Below, piece after piece: positions 8,761-17,479 of a DNA stretch of 64,000 bases (positions are counted from its first letter, which is position 1; the number at the start of each line of letters is the position of its first letter). Both the position numbers and the translations under genes were made by a program. Source of the stretch: Candidatus Gastranaerophilales bacterium HUM_1 (GTDB lineage: Bacteria > Cyanobacteriota > Vampirovibrionia > Gastranaerophilales > Gastranaerophilaceae). The notes beneath the pieces were generated by a model that saw nothing but the letters and a program-made list of their open reading frames with translations, did not search any database and was not told the DNA's origin. The DNA lies in contig DAAY01000003.1 in the NCBI GenBank assembly GCA_002103105.1, positions 1 through 64,000 of the forward strand, read 5' to 3'.

Positions 8761-9085
8761 ATTTAACCCCTCATCCTAACCTTCTCCCAAGGGAGAAGGA
8801 ACAATTGTTTCCCTCTCCTAGGGAGAGGGACAAATTTTCAGCATGACATATTTGAATAAGGGGGTTCGGGGGCGATGCCCCTGATGACTCGAGCCATTTA
8901 GTCATTCGTGTTTTTCTTTTTCGGTTCTGCTTTTTCTTTTTTCATCGAAATAAAAAAGAAAAAGTGAACAAATATTTTATGTTGGATTTAATAAACCCGA
9001 CAAACATTTCTTTATTAAATCAACCCCTCTCCCTTAATCCCTCCACCCTTGGGGAGGGAAACTTGTAACCAACTTATGAGTTATA
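8761..9085 (+). repeat. Dispersed intergenic repeat block
   Basis: No gene. The block has hairpins CCTTCTCCC/GGGAGAAGG (about 8778-8797) and CCCTCTCC/GGAGAGGG (about 8813-8829), GGGGGCGATGCCCCT, TGACT..AGTCA, and a Lys-codon-like poly-A/T patch (8930-8965). It then carries the A module AACCCCTCTCCCTTAATCCC followed by CCTTGGGGAGGGAAAC and AACTTATGAG. The same A module recurs near 30475, 41670 and (variant) 140. Confidence 0.65.
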
Positions 9086-9090
9086 AACCT

Positions 9091-9126
9091 AATAAAATAA
9101 CCGACGTATAAAACATCGGTTATTTT
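9091..9126 (-). terminator. Intrinsic terminator of adk
   Basis: On the minus strand the stem AATAACCGA/TCGGTTATT is followed by TTATT, 22 bases past the adk stop. Confidence 0.7.
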
Positions 9127-9147
9127 CATCAATTCAAAAAACTTGTA

Positions 9148-9807
9148 TTAGTCGTTGATAACTTTTAAAAGTCTTTCCCATACTTCATCAATTGAACCTT
9201 CTGCATTGATTGTTTTTAGTAAGTTTTTATTTTTGTAATAATCAAACAATGGAGCAGTTTCTTTGAAATATGTATCAAAACGAGCTTTTGCAGTTGCTTC
9301 ATTATCATCTTTTCTTTGAGTTAATTCAGCACCACATTTGTCGCAAATGCCTTCAACTTTTGTTGGTTTGAATTTTAAATTGTAGATTTCTCCACATTTT
9401 GGACAAGAACGACGATTTACAATTCTTGAAATCAAAATTTCAGTATCTAAATCAAAATAAATTGCTCTAAAATCAGCTTCAGCATCGCCATCAATTTCTT
9501 TGTTAATTTCTTCTAACAAATCAGCTTGTTCAACACTTCTTGGATAACCATCTAAAATGTATCCATTTTTGCAATCTTCTTGAGCTAATCTATCTTTGAT
9601 AATAGATGCAACTAAAGAAACTGGAACTAATTCACCTTTATCAATAAATGATTTAGCTACTTTACCATTTTCAGTTCCATTCTTTATTTCAGCTCTTAAT
9701 AATGAACCAGTATCAACGTGTGGGAAACCTAAAAATTCAGCAAGTCTTGAGGTTTGAGTACCTTTACCACAAGCTGGAGGTCCTAAAAAAATAAGTTCTT
9801 TTTTCAT
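9148..9807 (-). CDS. adk: Adenylate kinase
   Basis: Adenylate kinase interconverts ATP + AMP and 2 ADP in the cytosol. The P-loop is GPPACGKGTQ, where Ala-Cys replaces the usual Gly-Ala. AMP-site residues lie in DTGSLLRAEI and LDGYPRSVEQ. The long LID carries a structural zinc site, CPKCGEIYNLKF...CDKCGAEL (four Cys). The frame has an ATG at 9813 and another at 9807. AAGAG is nine bases before 9807 but only three before 9813, so I choose 9807 (219 residues). Single-gene unit. Confidence 0.97.
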   Translation of the reverse strand: MKKELIFLGPPACGKGTQTSRLAEFLGFPHVDTGSLLRAEIKNGTENGKVAKSFIDKGELVPVSLVASIIKDRLAQEDCKNGYILDGYPRSVEQADLLEEINKEIDGDAEADFRAIYFDLDTEILISRIVNRRSCPKCGEIYNLKFKPTKVEGICDKCGAELTQRKDDNEATAKARFDTYFKETAPLFDYYKNKNLLKTINAEGSIDEVWERLLKVIND

Positions 9808-9924
9808 AATCATTCACTCTTTCTGTATCTTTATATACCAAATATTTATACAATCTCGTTAAAACCAACAGAACAATTGTACATCAAGGATTTTTATTAT
9901 TCAAGTTTGCACAATTTTGAGTTT

Positions 9925-10245
9925 GGACTCTCTCCTAGGGAGAGAGAAAAATTGTCTTTGAGCTGAATGCGAAAAGGTACAATTTTGAGAGAGGGGTCTA
10001 TTTTTAAAAGGGACAATTACAATTTCCATTTCGTATTCAAATACATGCAATGTCCTTATAGAACCCTCACCCCTGCCCCTCTTCCCTTGGAGAGGGGTAA
10101 ATAGAACGATACTTCACACATTATTTTGGAAATTTTAAAATTAAACCCACACCCTACCTCAATCTAAAAATACGTAGTTTAACTAGGCTCAACTTTCGTT
10201 TCGCCTGTTCAGCTAGTGTTCCATTGGAGAGGGGATTCTCATTCA
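9925..10245 (+). repeat. Dispersed intergenic repeat block (modules C and B)
   Basis: The 9808-10333 interval has no gene apart from the PPi-PFK leader. 9930-9995 holds CTCTCTCC/GGAGAGAG followed by module C (AATTGTCTTTGAGC ... GCGAAAAGGTACAATTT). 10075-10100 has CCCCTCTTCCC/GGAGAGGGG. 10150-10240 is module B, the same as 60-135 and the inverse of 35370-35445. The ends of each copy are hairpins of the CCCTCTCC/GGAGAGGG type. Confidence 0.7.
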
Positions 10246-10333
10246 GGTTAGTCTATTTCACTTTAAATATTCCTTTTTTGTAGTAAAATATTCCATGTAA
10301 TACGGTATGTACAAAAGGAAAGGACTTAAATAC

Positions 10334-12016
10334 ATGAAAAAACTTTCACCATTACAAATTGAAAGACTTAAATATCAACCAAAACTTCCTCAAAGCCTAC
10401 AAAACGGTGTTAATGGATTAAGAATGGTTGAAGGATCTGCTACTCAATCTGTTAGAGATCAAGAGCAAATCAACGCTTTATTTCCAAATACTTATGGAAA
10501 ACCAACTGTAACTTTTGAAGCATCAAATGTTTCAAAAGAATCTGAAATCAGAAACGTTGGTGTTATCCTTTCAGGTGGTCAAGCTCCTGGTGGACACAAC
10601 GTTATCGCTGGTTTATATGACGCTTTAAAAAATGCTAATTCAGCTAACAAATTATATGGATTCTTAGGTGGACCTTCTGGTATCATCGACGGAAAATATG
10701 TAGAATTTGATGATGAATTCATCAATGCTTACAGAAACACTGGCGGTTTTGATATTATCGGTTCTGGAAGAACTAAATTAGAAACAGAAGAACAATTTGA
10801 AAAATCATTAGCAGTATGTAAAAAATTAAACATCTCTGCTGTTGTAATCATCGGTGGTGACGACTCTAATACAAACGCTGCAATGCTTGCAGAATGGTTT
10901 GTAAAACATAACGCTGGTATTCAAGTTATTGGTTGCCCTAAAACAATTGACGGTGACTTGAAAAATGAACAAATTGAAATTTCTTTCGGTTTTGATACAG
11001 CAACAAAAACTTATGCTGAACTTATCGGAAACATCGAAAGAGATGCTAATTCAGCTAAAAAATATTGGCACTTTGTAAAAATTATGGGTAGAAGTGCTTC
11101 ACACGTAGCATTAGAAGCTGCATTACAAACTCAACCAAACATCACGTTAATTTCTGAAGAAGTTCAAGAAAAGAAAATGTCATTATCTTCAATCATCGAT
11201 TACATGACAGACATCATTGTTAAACGTGCTAATGCTGGTAAAAACTTCGGTATCGCTGTAATTCCAGAAGGATTGATTGAATTTATTCCAGAAATGGGTT
11301 CAATGATTTCTAACTTGAACGACATTATGGCTACTCTAGAAAATGACCCAGATTTTGTTAACGCAACTACAATCAGAGATAAATTTGACATCGTTGAAAA
11401 TAGATTAGAAGACGAAAATGCAAAAGTTTATAAATCATTGCCTGCTTTGATTAAAGGTCAATTATTAGCTGACCGTGACCCACACGGTAACGTTCAAGTT
11501 TCTAAAATTGAAACAGAAAAATTGTTAATCGAAATGATTTCAACAAGATTAGATGAATTAAAAGAAGAAGGTTCATTCATCGGTAAATTCTCAGCTCAAT
11601 CACACTTCTTCGGATATGAAGGACGTTGTGCATTCCCTTCTAACTTTGATGCTGACTACTGCTATTCATTAGGCTACAACGCATTTGCATTGATTAGCTT
11701 TGGAATGACTGGTTACTTGTCATCTGTTAGAAACTTAACTGAAAGTGCTGACAAATGGATTGCAGGCGGTGTTCCCCTTACAATGATGATGAACATGGAA
11801 AAACGTCACGGCGAAATGAAACCTGTTATTCAAAAAGCTCTAGTTAGACTTGACGGTCCTGTATTCAAACAATTACAAGACAATAGAGAAGATTGGGCTA
11901 TGAATGATAGATACTTGTTCCCAGGAGCTATTCAATACTTCGGACCAAGCTCTGTTTGTGACATCACAACAGTTACACTTCAATTAGAAAGAAGCAAAGA
12001 ACTAGCTTCTGTATAG
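10334..12016 (+). CDS. pfp: Pyrophosphate-dependent 6-phosphofructokinase, long form
   Basis: It reversibly phosphorylates fructose 6-phosphate with PPi instead of ATP, sparing ATP in glycolysis. The 560-residue size and N-terminal extension match the long PFP group (plant beta/Borrelia type). The phosphate-donor motif is GVILSGGQAPGGHNVI. GGDDSNTNAA (from residue 174) has the second Asp that marks PPi specificity. PKTIDGDLKN holds the catalytic Asp. Two starts are possible; AAAGGA nine bases before the ATG at 10334 makes it better than 10307. An intrinsic terminator follows. Monocistronic. Confidence 0.95.
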   Translation: MKKLSPLQIERLKYQPKLPQSLQNGVNGLRMVEGSATQSVRDQEQINALFPNTYGKPTVTFEASNVSKESEIRNVGVILSGGQAPGGHNVIAGLYDALKNANSANKLYGFLGGPSGIIDGKYVEFDDEFINAYRNTGGFDIIGSGRTKLETEEQFEKSLAVCKKLNISAVVIIGGDDSNTNAAMLAEWFVKHNAGIQVIGCPKTIDGDLKNEQIEISFGFDTATKTYAELIGNIERDANSAKKYWHFVKIMGRSASHVALEAALQTQPNITLISEEVQEKKMSLSSIIDYMTDIIVKRANAGKNFGIAVIPEGLIEFIPEMGSMISNLNDIMATLENDPDFVNATTIRDKFDIVENRLEDENAKVYKSLPALIKGQLLADRDPHGNVQVSKIETEKLLIEMISTRLDELKEEGSFIGKFSAQSHFFGYEGRCAFPSNFDADYCYSLGYNAFALISFGMTGYLSSVRNLTESADKWIAGGVPLTMMMNMEKRHGEMKPVIQKALVRLDGPVFKQLQDNREDWAMNDRYLFPGAIQYFGPSSVCDITTVTLQLERSKELASV

Positions 12017-12037
12017 TTTGAAATATAATCTAAATGG

Positions 12038-12075
12038 AAACGGCTTTATCACAAAAGATAAGCCGTTTTCTTTTG
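12038..12075 (+). terminator. Intrinsic terminator of pfp
   Basis: AAACGGCTT/AAGCCGTTT stem followed by TTTTCTTTTG, 22 bases after the pfp stop. Confidence 0.85.
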
Positions 12076-12085
12076 CCTTAACAAA

Positions 12086-12113
12086 TTGATTACATCAAAA
12101 ATTTTGTTATAAT
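12086..12113 (+). promoter_or_regulatory. Promoter of the FliI-like gene, leaderless geometry
   Basis: TTGATT (12086-12091), 16 bases, perfect TATAAT (12108-12113), then seven bases to the ATG at 12121. No Shine-Dalgarno sequence is present, so the transcript probably begins at the start codon. Confidence 0.75.
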
Positions 12114-12120
12114 AATTATT

Positions 12121-13467
12121 ATGGAAGACATTGATAAAAGTGATTTAGAAGAATTAAAGCACAGAGTTAAAGATAAATTAGCTCAAACGGAGTTATATTC
12201 TTACAAAGGTACTGTTTCAAAACTTTTAGGTTTAACAGTAGAAGTTAAACTTCCAGGGTTAAAAATCGGAGATTTGTGCTATATCGAAACTTACGATGGA
12301 AAACTTAAACCCGCAGAAGTTCAGGCTTTTAAGGGCGAAGTTGCTCAATTATCACTTTTGCTTGATGGTAGCGGAATTGGTCAGGGAAGTTTAGTAACTT
12401 CAACAAGACGCCCTATTACAGTTCCTGTCGGGGATTTTTTGCTAGGAAGATTAATTGACCCACTTGGTAACCCAATTGATGGCAAACCTCTTGATACAAC
12501 AAATGCACTTTGGCGACCAATTGAAGGACCACCTCCTGGACCATTTGAAAGACCAATTATCACAGAACAATTTTCAACAGGGGTTAGAGCTATTGATGGC
12601 TGTATGACTATGGGTTGCGGACAGCGTTTGGGGTTGTTTGCAGGTTCTGGGGTTGGTAAAAGTACTTTATTAGGTATGATTGCCAGAAATTCAGATGCTG
12701 ACGTTAACGTTGTAGCCCTAATCGGAGAACGGGGAAGAGAGGTTAAAGAATTTGTTGAAGATTCTTTAGGCGAAGTTGGTATGGCAAAATCAGTTCTTGT
12801 TTGTTCAACAGGCGACCAACCTCCACTAATTCGTCAAAAAGCACTCCTCACAGCAACTGCCGTTTGTGAATATTTTAGAGATCAAGGCAAAAAAGTTTTC
12901 TTAATGACAGATACCGTAACACGTTGTGCAATGGCGGGACGTGAAGTTGGTTTGTCACTAGGAGAACCACCAACAATGAAAGGTTATCCTCCTTCAATTT
13001 TCTCATGGTTACAAAAAGTTCTTGAACGAGCAGGAAATAGTCCAAAAGGTTCAATCACTGCACTATATACCGTATTGATGGAAGGCGATGATATTTCCGA
13101 CCCAATCGTAGATATTGTGCGTGGTATTGTTGATGGTCACATTTTCTTATCAAGAAAAGTAGCAGAATCAAACCACTACCCAGCAATTGACGTTTTGGGT
13201 AGTATTTCACGTTTGATGAGTGCAATTGCATCACCTGAACACAAAGCTGCAGCAGGAAAATTAAGAACCATATTATCAATGTATAGGGAAAATAAGGACT
13301 TGATTGACGTAGGTATGTACCAACCAGGTTCAAACCCTAAACTAGATATTGCAATCCAAATGATGCCCAAAGTTAACGCTTTTCTTCAACAAAAAACATC
13401 AGATAGCGTAACGATGGAAGGAACAATCAAACAACTCGTTGATATGATGCAAGGAGTCGATATTTAA
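12121..13467 (+). CDS. fliI: FliI/SctN-family flagellar or type III export ATPase
   Basis: This 448-residue ATPase is of the rotary F1-beta-like family that energises flagellar/type III protein export at the cytoplasmic face. The Walker A motif AGSGVGKST starts at residue 174 (Lys180). VVALIGERGREVKEF, ATDTVTRCAMAGREVG-like LMTDTVTRCAMAGREV, and the C-terminal RLMSAIASPEH and PGSNPKLDIA are family-specific rather than F1-type. No other flagellar or injectisome gene is in the window, so this is a lone copy or part of a dispersed regulon. FliI versus SctN is not decided. Confidence 0.88.
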   Translation: MEDIDKSDLEELKHRVKDKLAQTELYSYKGTVSKLLGLTVEVKLPGLKIGDLCYIETYDGKLKPAEVQAFKGEVAQLSLLLDGSGIGQGSLVTSTRRPITVPVGDFLLGRLIDPLGNPIDGKPLDTTNALWRPIEGPPPGPFERPIITEQFSTGVRAIDGCMTMGCGQRLGLFAGSGVGKSTLLGMIARNSDADVNVVALIGERGREVKEFVEDSLGEVGMAKSVLVCSTGDQPPLIRQKALLTATAVCEYFRDQGKKVFLMTDTVTRCAMAGREVGLSLGEPPTMKGYPPSIFSWLQKVLERAGNSPKGSITALYTVLMEGDDISDPIVDIVRGIVDGHIFLSRKVAESNHYPAIDVLGSISRLMSAIASPEHKAAAGKLRTILSMYRENKDLIDVGMYQPGSNPKLDIAIQMMPKVNAFLQQKTSDSVTMEGTIKQLVDMMQGVDI

Positions 13468-13474
13468 TTAAGAC

Positions 13475-13918
13475 CTATGGCTTTTTAAATTTGCTTGCAA
13501 TAAATTGGAACGGTTTTTTGATATAATCTAATACTGTTTTTCCAGCAGATTTCAAACCAGCCATCTTAGGCATTTTGATTTTTGATTTGAATTTAGACAA
13601 ATCAATTTTTCCACGATGAGCCAAAATCCCAATAGCTGTCGCTACAACACCACCTGCAACAACTATTCCAGCCAAAACTTTTTTCCATTTAGGATTTTGT
13701 ACAAGATTACCATCAGAATGCTGAAACTCATCTTCCTTCGGCAAAGGTTTAATCTTTGTACCTTCTGGCAGAAGAGAAATATTTGTCATTGGCAATTCTG
13801 CTAATTGTGGATGACCAACATATCTCGCTGGTTGATTTAACAAATAAGCTGGAGCATCAAAATCAATTACACCGCCAGCAGCTAAACCATCCAAAGCTGT
13901 AACCCAATTTTCAGACAT
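13475..13918 (-). CDS. Unknown single-span membrane protein
   Basis: This 147-residue protein is not recognised. Residues 1-75 are soluble and slightly acidic (ALDGLAAGGVIDFDAPAYLL). A membrane helix around 80-98 follows (VLAGIVVAGGVVATAIGIL). The tail is strongly Lys-rich (KFKSKIKMPKMAGLKSAGK) and would lie on the cytoplasmic side. ATG with AAGGAATTGT upstream. Convergent with the FliI-like gene, eight bases apart. Confidence 0.75.
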   Translation of the reverse strand: MSENWVTALDGLAAGGVIDFDAPAYLLNQPARYVGHPQLAELPMTNISLLPEGTKIKPLPKEDEFQHSDGNLVQNPKWKKVLAGIVVAGGVVATAIGILAHRGKIDLSKFKSKIKMPKMAGLKSAGKTVLDYIKKPFQFIASKFKKP

Positions 13919-14164
13919 AATACAATTCCTTTATATTTTACCTACGTATATATAAAGTATTTTTGTCTAAAAAAATTGCCTATTTTTTTTATTCTTGTGA
14001 ACATTTTCCAGCTTTTACGTCAGCTTCAACTCTATCAAAGTCAGTAATTTTCCAGAACATTTAGGACTCTAAATATATCCTTTTCACTTGTTTGTCAACT
14101 CAAAACCCTTGTTTGTGCTAATATTTAGATATAATTCACTAAGTAATATAAAGGAAAACTATAA

Positions 14165-15736
14165 ATGGATAAATTTTATTTAACAACCGCAATTGACTAT
14201 GTTAATGGAGCTCCACACATTGGACACGCATACGAAAAAATCTTGACAGATATTATTGCAAGACATTTTTCACAAAGAACAAATAACTTGTTTTTCTTGA
14301 CTGGTACAGATGAACACGGAATTAAAATTCAAAAAACTTCTGCTGCTCAAGGCAAAACTCCAAAACAATTATGCGATGAAAATGCTCAAAAATTTAAAGA
14401 TGCTTGGAAAGCATTAGACATCAATTACAATAGATTTATCCGTACAACAGATGAAGACCATGAAAAAATTGTTCAAAAAATCTTCAAAAAACTTGTTGAA
14501 AAAGGTGATATTTATAAACACGAATATGAAGGTTTATACTGTTCTGGTTGCGAATGCTTTTTGAATTCAAAAGATTTAACAGAAGATGGACTTTGCCCAG
14601 ACCACTTGAAAAAACCAGAAGTTGTAAAAGAAGAAAACTATTTCTTCAAGTTATCATCATACAAAGATGCAATCATTGAACACATAAAATCTCACCCAGA
14701 TTTTATTGTTCCAAGTTTTAGAGCAAATGAAGTTCTAAACCAATTAGAAGATATTCAAGATATTTCTGTTTCAAGAAACAAAGCAAACGTGGGTTGGGGT
14801 ATTGATGTTCTTGACGACCCAGAACAGTCAATTTATGTATGGATTGATGCTCTTTCAAACTACATTACAGCAATTGGCTACGATACAGAAAATCCTTCAG
14901 AACAGTTTAAACAACTTTGGCCAGTTGATGTTCACGTAATTGGGAAAGATATTTTAAAATTCCATAGTATTTACTGGATTGGAATTTTGATGGCTTTAGA
15001 ATTACCATTACCAAAACATATTTTCGCTCACGGTTGGATTACAATTGATGAAACAAAAATGTCAAAATCTTTAGGCAACGTTGTTTCTCCAACATCAGTT
15101 CTAGAACATTATAATCTAGAACATCCAGATGCGTTCAGATATTACATGGCAACATCAGCTCCTTGCGGTCGTGATGGAAACTATTCTGACTTAGATTTTA
15201 AAGAAAAAGTTAATGCACACCTTGCAAATAGCATGGGCAACTTATTAAATAGAAGCCTTTCAATGCTTGTAAAATATTTTGACGGTGAAATTAAAGAGGA
15301 ATTTTTAACTAATCGTTCAAAAGAAGCTGAAAGCCTTTTGAGAACTGCTTTAGGAACAATTAAAATTGTTGAAAATCATTTTAACCACTTTGAAATTCAA
15401 GAAGCAGCACAAGCAATTATTTCTATTGTTGATGCGACAAACAAATTTGTAACAGATAATGCACCTTGGACACTAGCTAAAGAAGAAAAAATGACTGAAT
15501 GTGGTCAAGTTCTTGCAACAGTTTTAGAAGTTATGTGTGTAATTTCATCATTAATTTATCCATATTGCCCAAATATTGCAGCAGATATGGCAAAACAATT
15601 ATCTTATGATTTGTCTAAAAAGTTAGATGATGTTACAACAACAAATTTAAAAGCAGGAAAATTGATTTCAAAAGAAGAAATTCACCCAGTATTTTTGAGA
15701 GTTGATAGCGAACTCGCTGACAAATCAAAAAAATAG
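14165..15736 (+). CDS. metG: Methionyl-tRNA synthetase
   Basis: It charges tRNA-Met. The 523-residue protein is the short form without the C-terminal tRNA-binding domain. The HIGH motif is H18-I-G-H21 in NGAPHIGHAYEK and the KMSKS motif starts at Lys298 (TKMSKSLGN). A zinc knuckle with CSGCECFL and a following Cys/His pair lies near residue 125. The anticodon-binding helical domain holds NAPWTLAKEE. AAGGAAAACTATAA precedes the ATG. The promoter of the tiny-peptide locus overlaps its last codons. Confidence 0.97.
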   Translation: MDKFYLTTAIDYVNGAPHIGHAYEKILTDIIARHFSQRTNNLFFLTGTDEHGIKIQKTSAAQGKTPKQLCDENAQKFKDAWKALDINYNRFIRTTDEDHEKIVQKIFKKLVEKGDIYKHEYEGLYCSGCECFLNSKDLTEDGLCPDHLKKPEVVKEENYFFKLSSYKDAIIEHIKSHPDFIVPSFRANEVLNQLEDIQDISVSRNKANVGWGIDVLDDPEQSIYVWIDALSNYITAIGYDTENPSEQFKQLWPVDVHVIGKDILKFHSIYWIGILMALELPLPKHIFAHGWITIDETKMSKSLGNVVSPTSVLEHYNLEHPDAFRYYMATSAPCGRDGNYSDLDFKEKVNAHLANSMGNLLNRSLSMLVKYFDGEIKEEFLTNRSKEAESLLRTALGTIKIVENHFNHFEIQEAAQAIISIVDATNKFVTDNAPWTLAKEEKMTECGQVLATVLEVMCVISSLIYPYCPNIAADMAKQLSYDLSKKLDDVTTTNLKAGKLISKEEIHPVFLRVDSELADKSKK

Positions 15737-15744
15737 ATTATATA
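15717..15744 (+). promoter_or_regulatory. Candidate promoter of tiny-peptide locus 1
   Basis: CTGACA (15717-15722), 16 bases, TATATA (15739-15744), inside the end of metG. It would start a transcript near 15750 that carries the sequestering leader and the 25-residue ORF. Confidence 0.45.
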
Positions 15745-15802
15745 GGGAATCGCCCAAACCTCCAATCCGCATACAGCGACATAGGGCGAGTTAGGAGGTA
15801 AA

Positions 15803-15880
15803 ATGAGTACAAGAGAGCTAATAAAAAAATCTCTAGCCGTACTAGAGATTTTAATTAAATTAACTTATCTGTTCTTATAG
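15803..15880 (+). CDS. 25-residue hydrophobic peptide, candidate type I toxin (locus 1)
   Basis: The ORF starts MSTRELIKKSLAVLEIL and ends TYLFL: a charged N-terminus then a short membrane-like helix. AGGAGG (15793-15798) is four bases before the ATG. ACCTCC (15758-15763) can pair with GGAGGT (15794-15799), and TCGCCC (15750-15755) with GGGCGA (15784-15789); both helices cannot form together without a pseudoknot, so two leader conformations are possible. The TAG stop lies in the 5' arm of an outer stem (ATAGG/CCTAT) around a hairpin with 8-bp arms GTGATTAA/TTAATCAC (15891-15919). An opposing promoter at 15936-15963 would make an antisense RNA. The layout matches locus 2 at 62399. Coding status is inferred. 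Confidence 0.6.
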   Translation: MSTRELIKKSLAVLEILIKLTYLFL

Positions 15881-15935
15881 GTGCGACAGGGTGATTAAGC
15901 TGTTCGAGAGTTTAATCACTCTTCCCTATGCTTAT

Positions 15936-15963
15936 ATTATAACTTATTCCTAAAATTTTTCAA
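15936..15963 (-). promoter_or_regulatory. Antisense promoter facing tiny-peptide locus 1
   Basis: On the minus strand TTGAAA (15958-15963), 16 bases, TATAAT (15936-15941). Transcription would start near 15929 and run back through the 3' hairpin and ORF of the peptide. The counterpart at 62526-62553 has identical boxes and spacing. The antisense 3' end cannot be placed. Confidence 0.65.
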
Positions 15964-15980
15964 GTCTATCTAGTTTACTA

Positions 15981-16009
15981 TTTACTTATCCACAAAAGAA
16001 ATATATAAT
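15981..16009 (+). promoter_or_regulatory. Promoter of the OppD-like gene, near-leaderless
   Basis: TTTACT (15981-15986), 17 bases, TATAAT (16004-16009), eight bases to the ATG at 16018, no Shine-Dalgarno. A perfect DnaA box TTATCCACA (15986-15994) overlaps the spacer. Confidence 0.6.
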
Positions 16010-16017
16010 TATTCTTG

Positions 16018-16983
16018 ATGGCAATTTTAGAAGTTAAAAATTTGAATTTGGGTTTCCAATGCGAAGACATTTTTAGACAGGCACTTTATGATGTAAATTT
16101 TGCATTGCACAAAGGAAAAATGCTTTCACTTGTGGGAGAATCTGGTTGCGGAAAAACAATGAGTGCAATGAGTATTCTAAATCTTCTCCCAAAAACCGCA
16201 AGAATTACATCTGGGGAAATTTTGTATAATGGAGAAAATTTACTCCTCAAAAATAATAAACAAATGCAAAAAATTCGTGGTGGAAAAATTGCACTTATTC
16301 CACAAGACCCAATGACTTCTCTAAATCCGCTTTATACAGTTGGAGATCAGCTTTTAGAAGTAATTAAAATCCACCAAAATTTACAAGGACATCAAGCAGA
16401 AGAAAAGGCAATAGAAGCTTTTGAAGCTGTACAAATTCCAGATGCAAAATCAAGGTTAAAAAATTATCCCCATGAATTTTCTGGAGGAATGAAACAAAGA
16501 GCTATTATCGCAATGGCTCTAGCTTGTAAAGCAGAAATACTAATTGCAGATGAACCTACAACAGCCTTAGATGTAACTATTCAAGCTCAAATTATGAAGC
16601 TTTTAAACGAGATTAAAATAAATAATGAAACATCTATACTTTTAATAACCCACGATTTGGCTCTTGTAAGTGAAAATGCAGACGAAATCGCAGTTATGTA
16701 CTCTGGGAGAATTGTTGAAAACGCTCCAAATTCTGAATTTTTTAACAACCCACAACACCCTTATTCCAAAGCATTACTAAAATCGCTTCCATCAAACAGG
16801 GGGAATAAATTAGAAACAATTCAAGGACAACCACCATCTTTATCTCAAAAAATTGATGGCTGTAAATTCCATCCAAGATGCAATTATTGTATGGAGATTT
16901 GTACAAAAGAAATCCCAGAATTAAAAAATATTACACCTGCTCATAAATCTGCATGTTTTCTGAATAGCAATACTAATGCCTAA
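16018..16983 (+). CDS. ABC transporter ATP-binding protein, OppD/DppD type
   Basis: This is the ATPase subunit of a peptide/nickel-type importer. Walker A is GESGCGKTMS (about residues 41-50), the Q-loop LIPQDPMTSLNP, the signature FSGGMKQR and Walker B ILIADEPTTALD. The C-terminal CKFHPRCNYCMEIC matches the oligopeptide-family extension with its Cys cluster. A TTG at 16015 is in frame, but ATG 16018 is preferred. No permease, binding protein or OppF partner is nearby, so the rest of the transporter must be elsewhere. Its end overlaps the convergent 163-residue gene by 11 bases. Confidence 0.9.
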   Translation: MAILEVKNLNLGFQCEDIFRQALYDVNFALHKGKMLSLVGESGCGKTMSAMSILNLLPKTARITSGEILYNGENLLLKNNKQMQKIRGGKIALIPQDPMTSLNPLYTVGDQLLEVIKIHQNLQGHQAEEKAIEAFEAVQIPDAKSRLKNYPHEFSGGMKQRAIIAMALACKAEILIADEPTTALDVTIQAQIMKLLNEIKINNETSILLITHDLALVSENADEIAVMYSGRIVENAPNSEFFNNPQHPYSKALLKSLPSNRGNKLETIQGQPPSLSQKIDGCKFHPRCNYCMEICTKEIPELKNITPAHKSACFLNSNTNA

Positions 16984-17464
16984 ATCTATCTGATAAATAA
17001 CTCAAAATAGCGCCACCAATTTCTTCATTCGGATCAAAAGGTGCATTTTTATCCGTAGGTTGCAGAGAATTTTGAATAAGCATTTTCACCAACGGTCCAA
17101 AAGCATCTGGCACTTGAATTTTTCTATAAATACCCGCTAAATATGTTTGAATATTTGGAGATTTTGTGTTATTAAATTTTGCCAATATTGGATATAATTT
17201 ATCAATTCCATCAGTGCCATTATCAATCATTCTATCAAGAATAAGTAATGTTTCGGTCACCTGAGCTTCATTTTGTGAATGTTGTAAAATGTCCGCTAAA
17301 TAAGGAAGAGATTTTTCTTTTTGACTAACAAAATAATCCACTTCATTTTTATCCACCAGACAATAATTTCTATTACCTTCTGGCAAAACACAAGAATTAC
17401 AGATATATTGTCTTGGTTGAGGCATTGGATGAATATTTGTTAGTTGAATTTGTTGAACACTCAT
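16973..17464 (-). CDS. Unknown protein with HEAT-like helical repeats
   Basis: This 163-residue protein has a short N-terminal segment with two Cys (ICNSCVLPEGNRNYCLV). An all-helical region follows (LPYLADILQHSQ, LLILDRMIDNGTDGIDKLYPIL, LAGIYRKIQVPDAFGPLVKML) that reads like two or three HEAT/ARM repeats. No catalytic motif is seen. It is the last of three co-directional genes (19670 to 16973), 15 bases after the preceding stop, so it probably works with the two membrane-associated proteins encoded upstream. Confidence 0.75.
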   Translation of the reverse strand: MSVQQIQLTNIHPMPQPRQYICNSCVLPEGNRNYCLVDKNEVDYFVSQKEKSLPYLADILQHSQNEAQVTETLLILDRMIDNGTDGIDKLYPILAKFNNTKSPNIQTYLAGIYRKIQVPDAFGPLVKMLIQNSLQPTDKNAPFDPNEEIGGAILSYLSDRFRH

Positions 17465-17479
17465 AAATTCTTCTCCATA

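Noticed and set aside
15986..15994. Perfect DnaA box TTATCCACA
   Set aside because: A single box inside the OppD-gene promoter; no cluster or AT-rich unwinding region, so not an origin. Could be regulatory.
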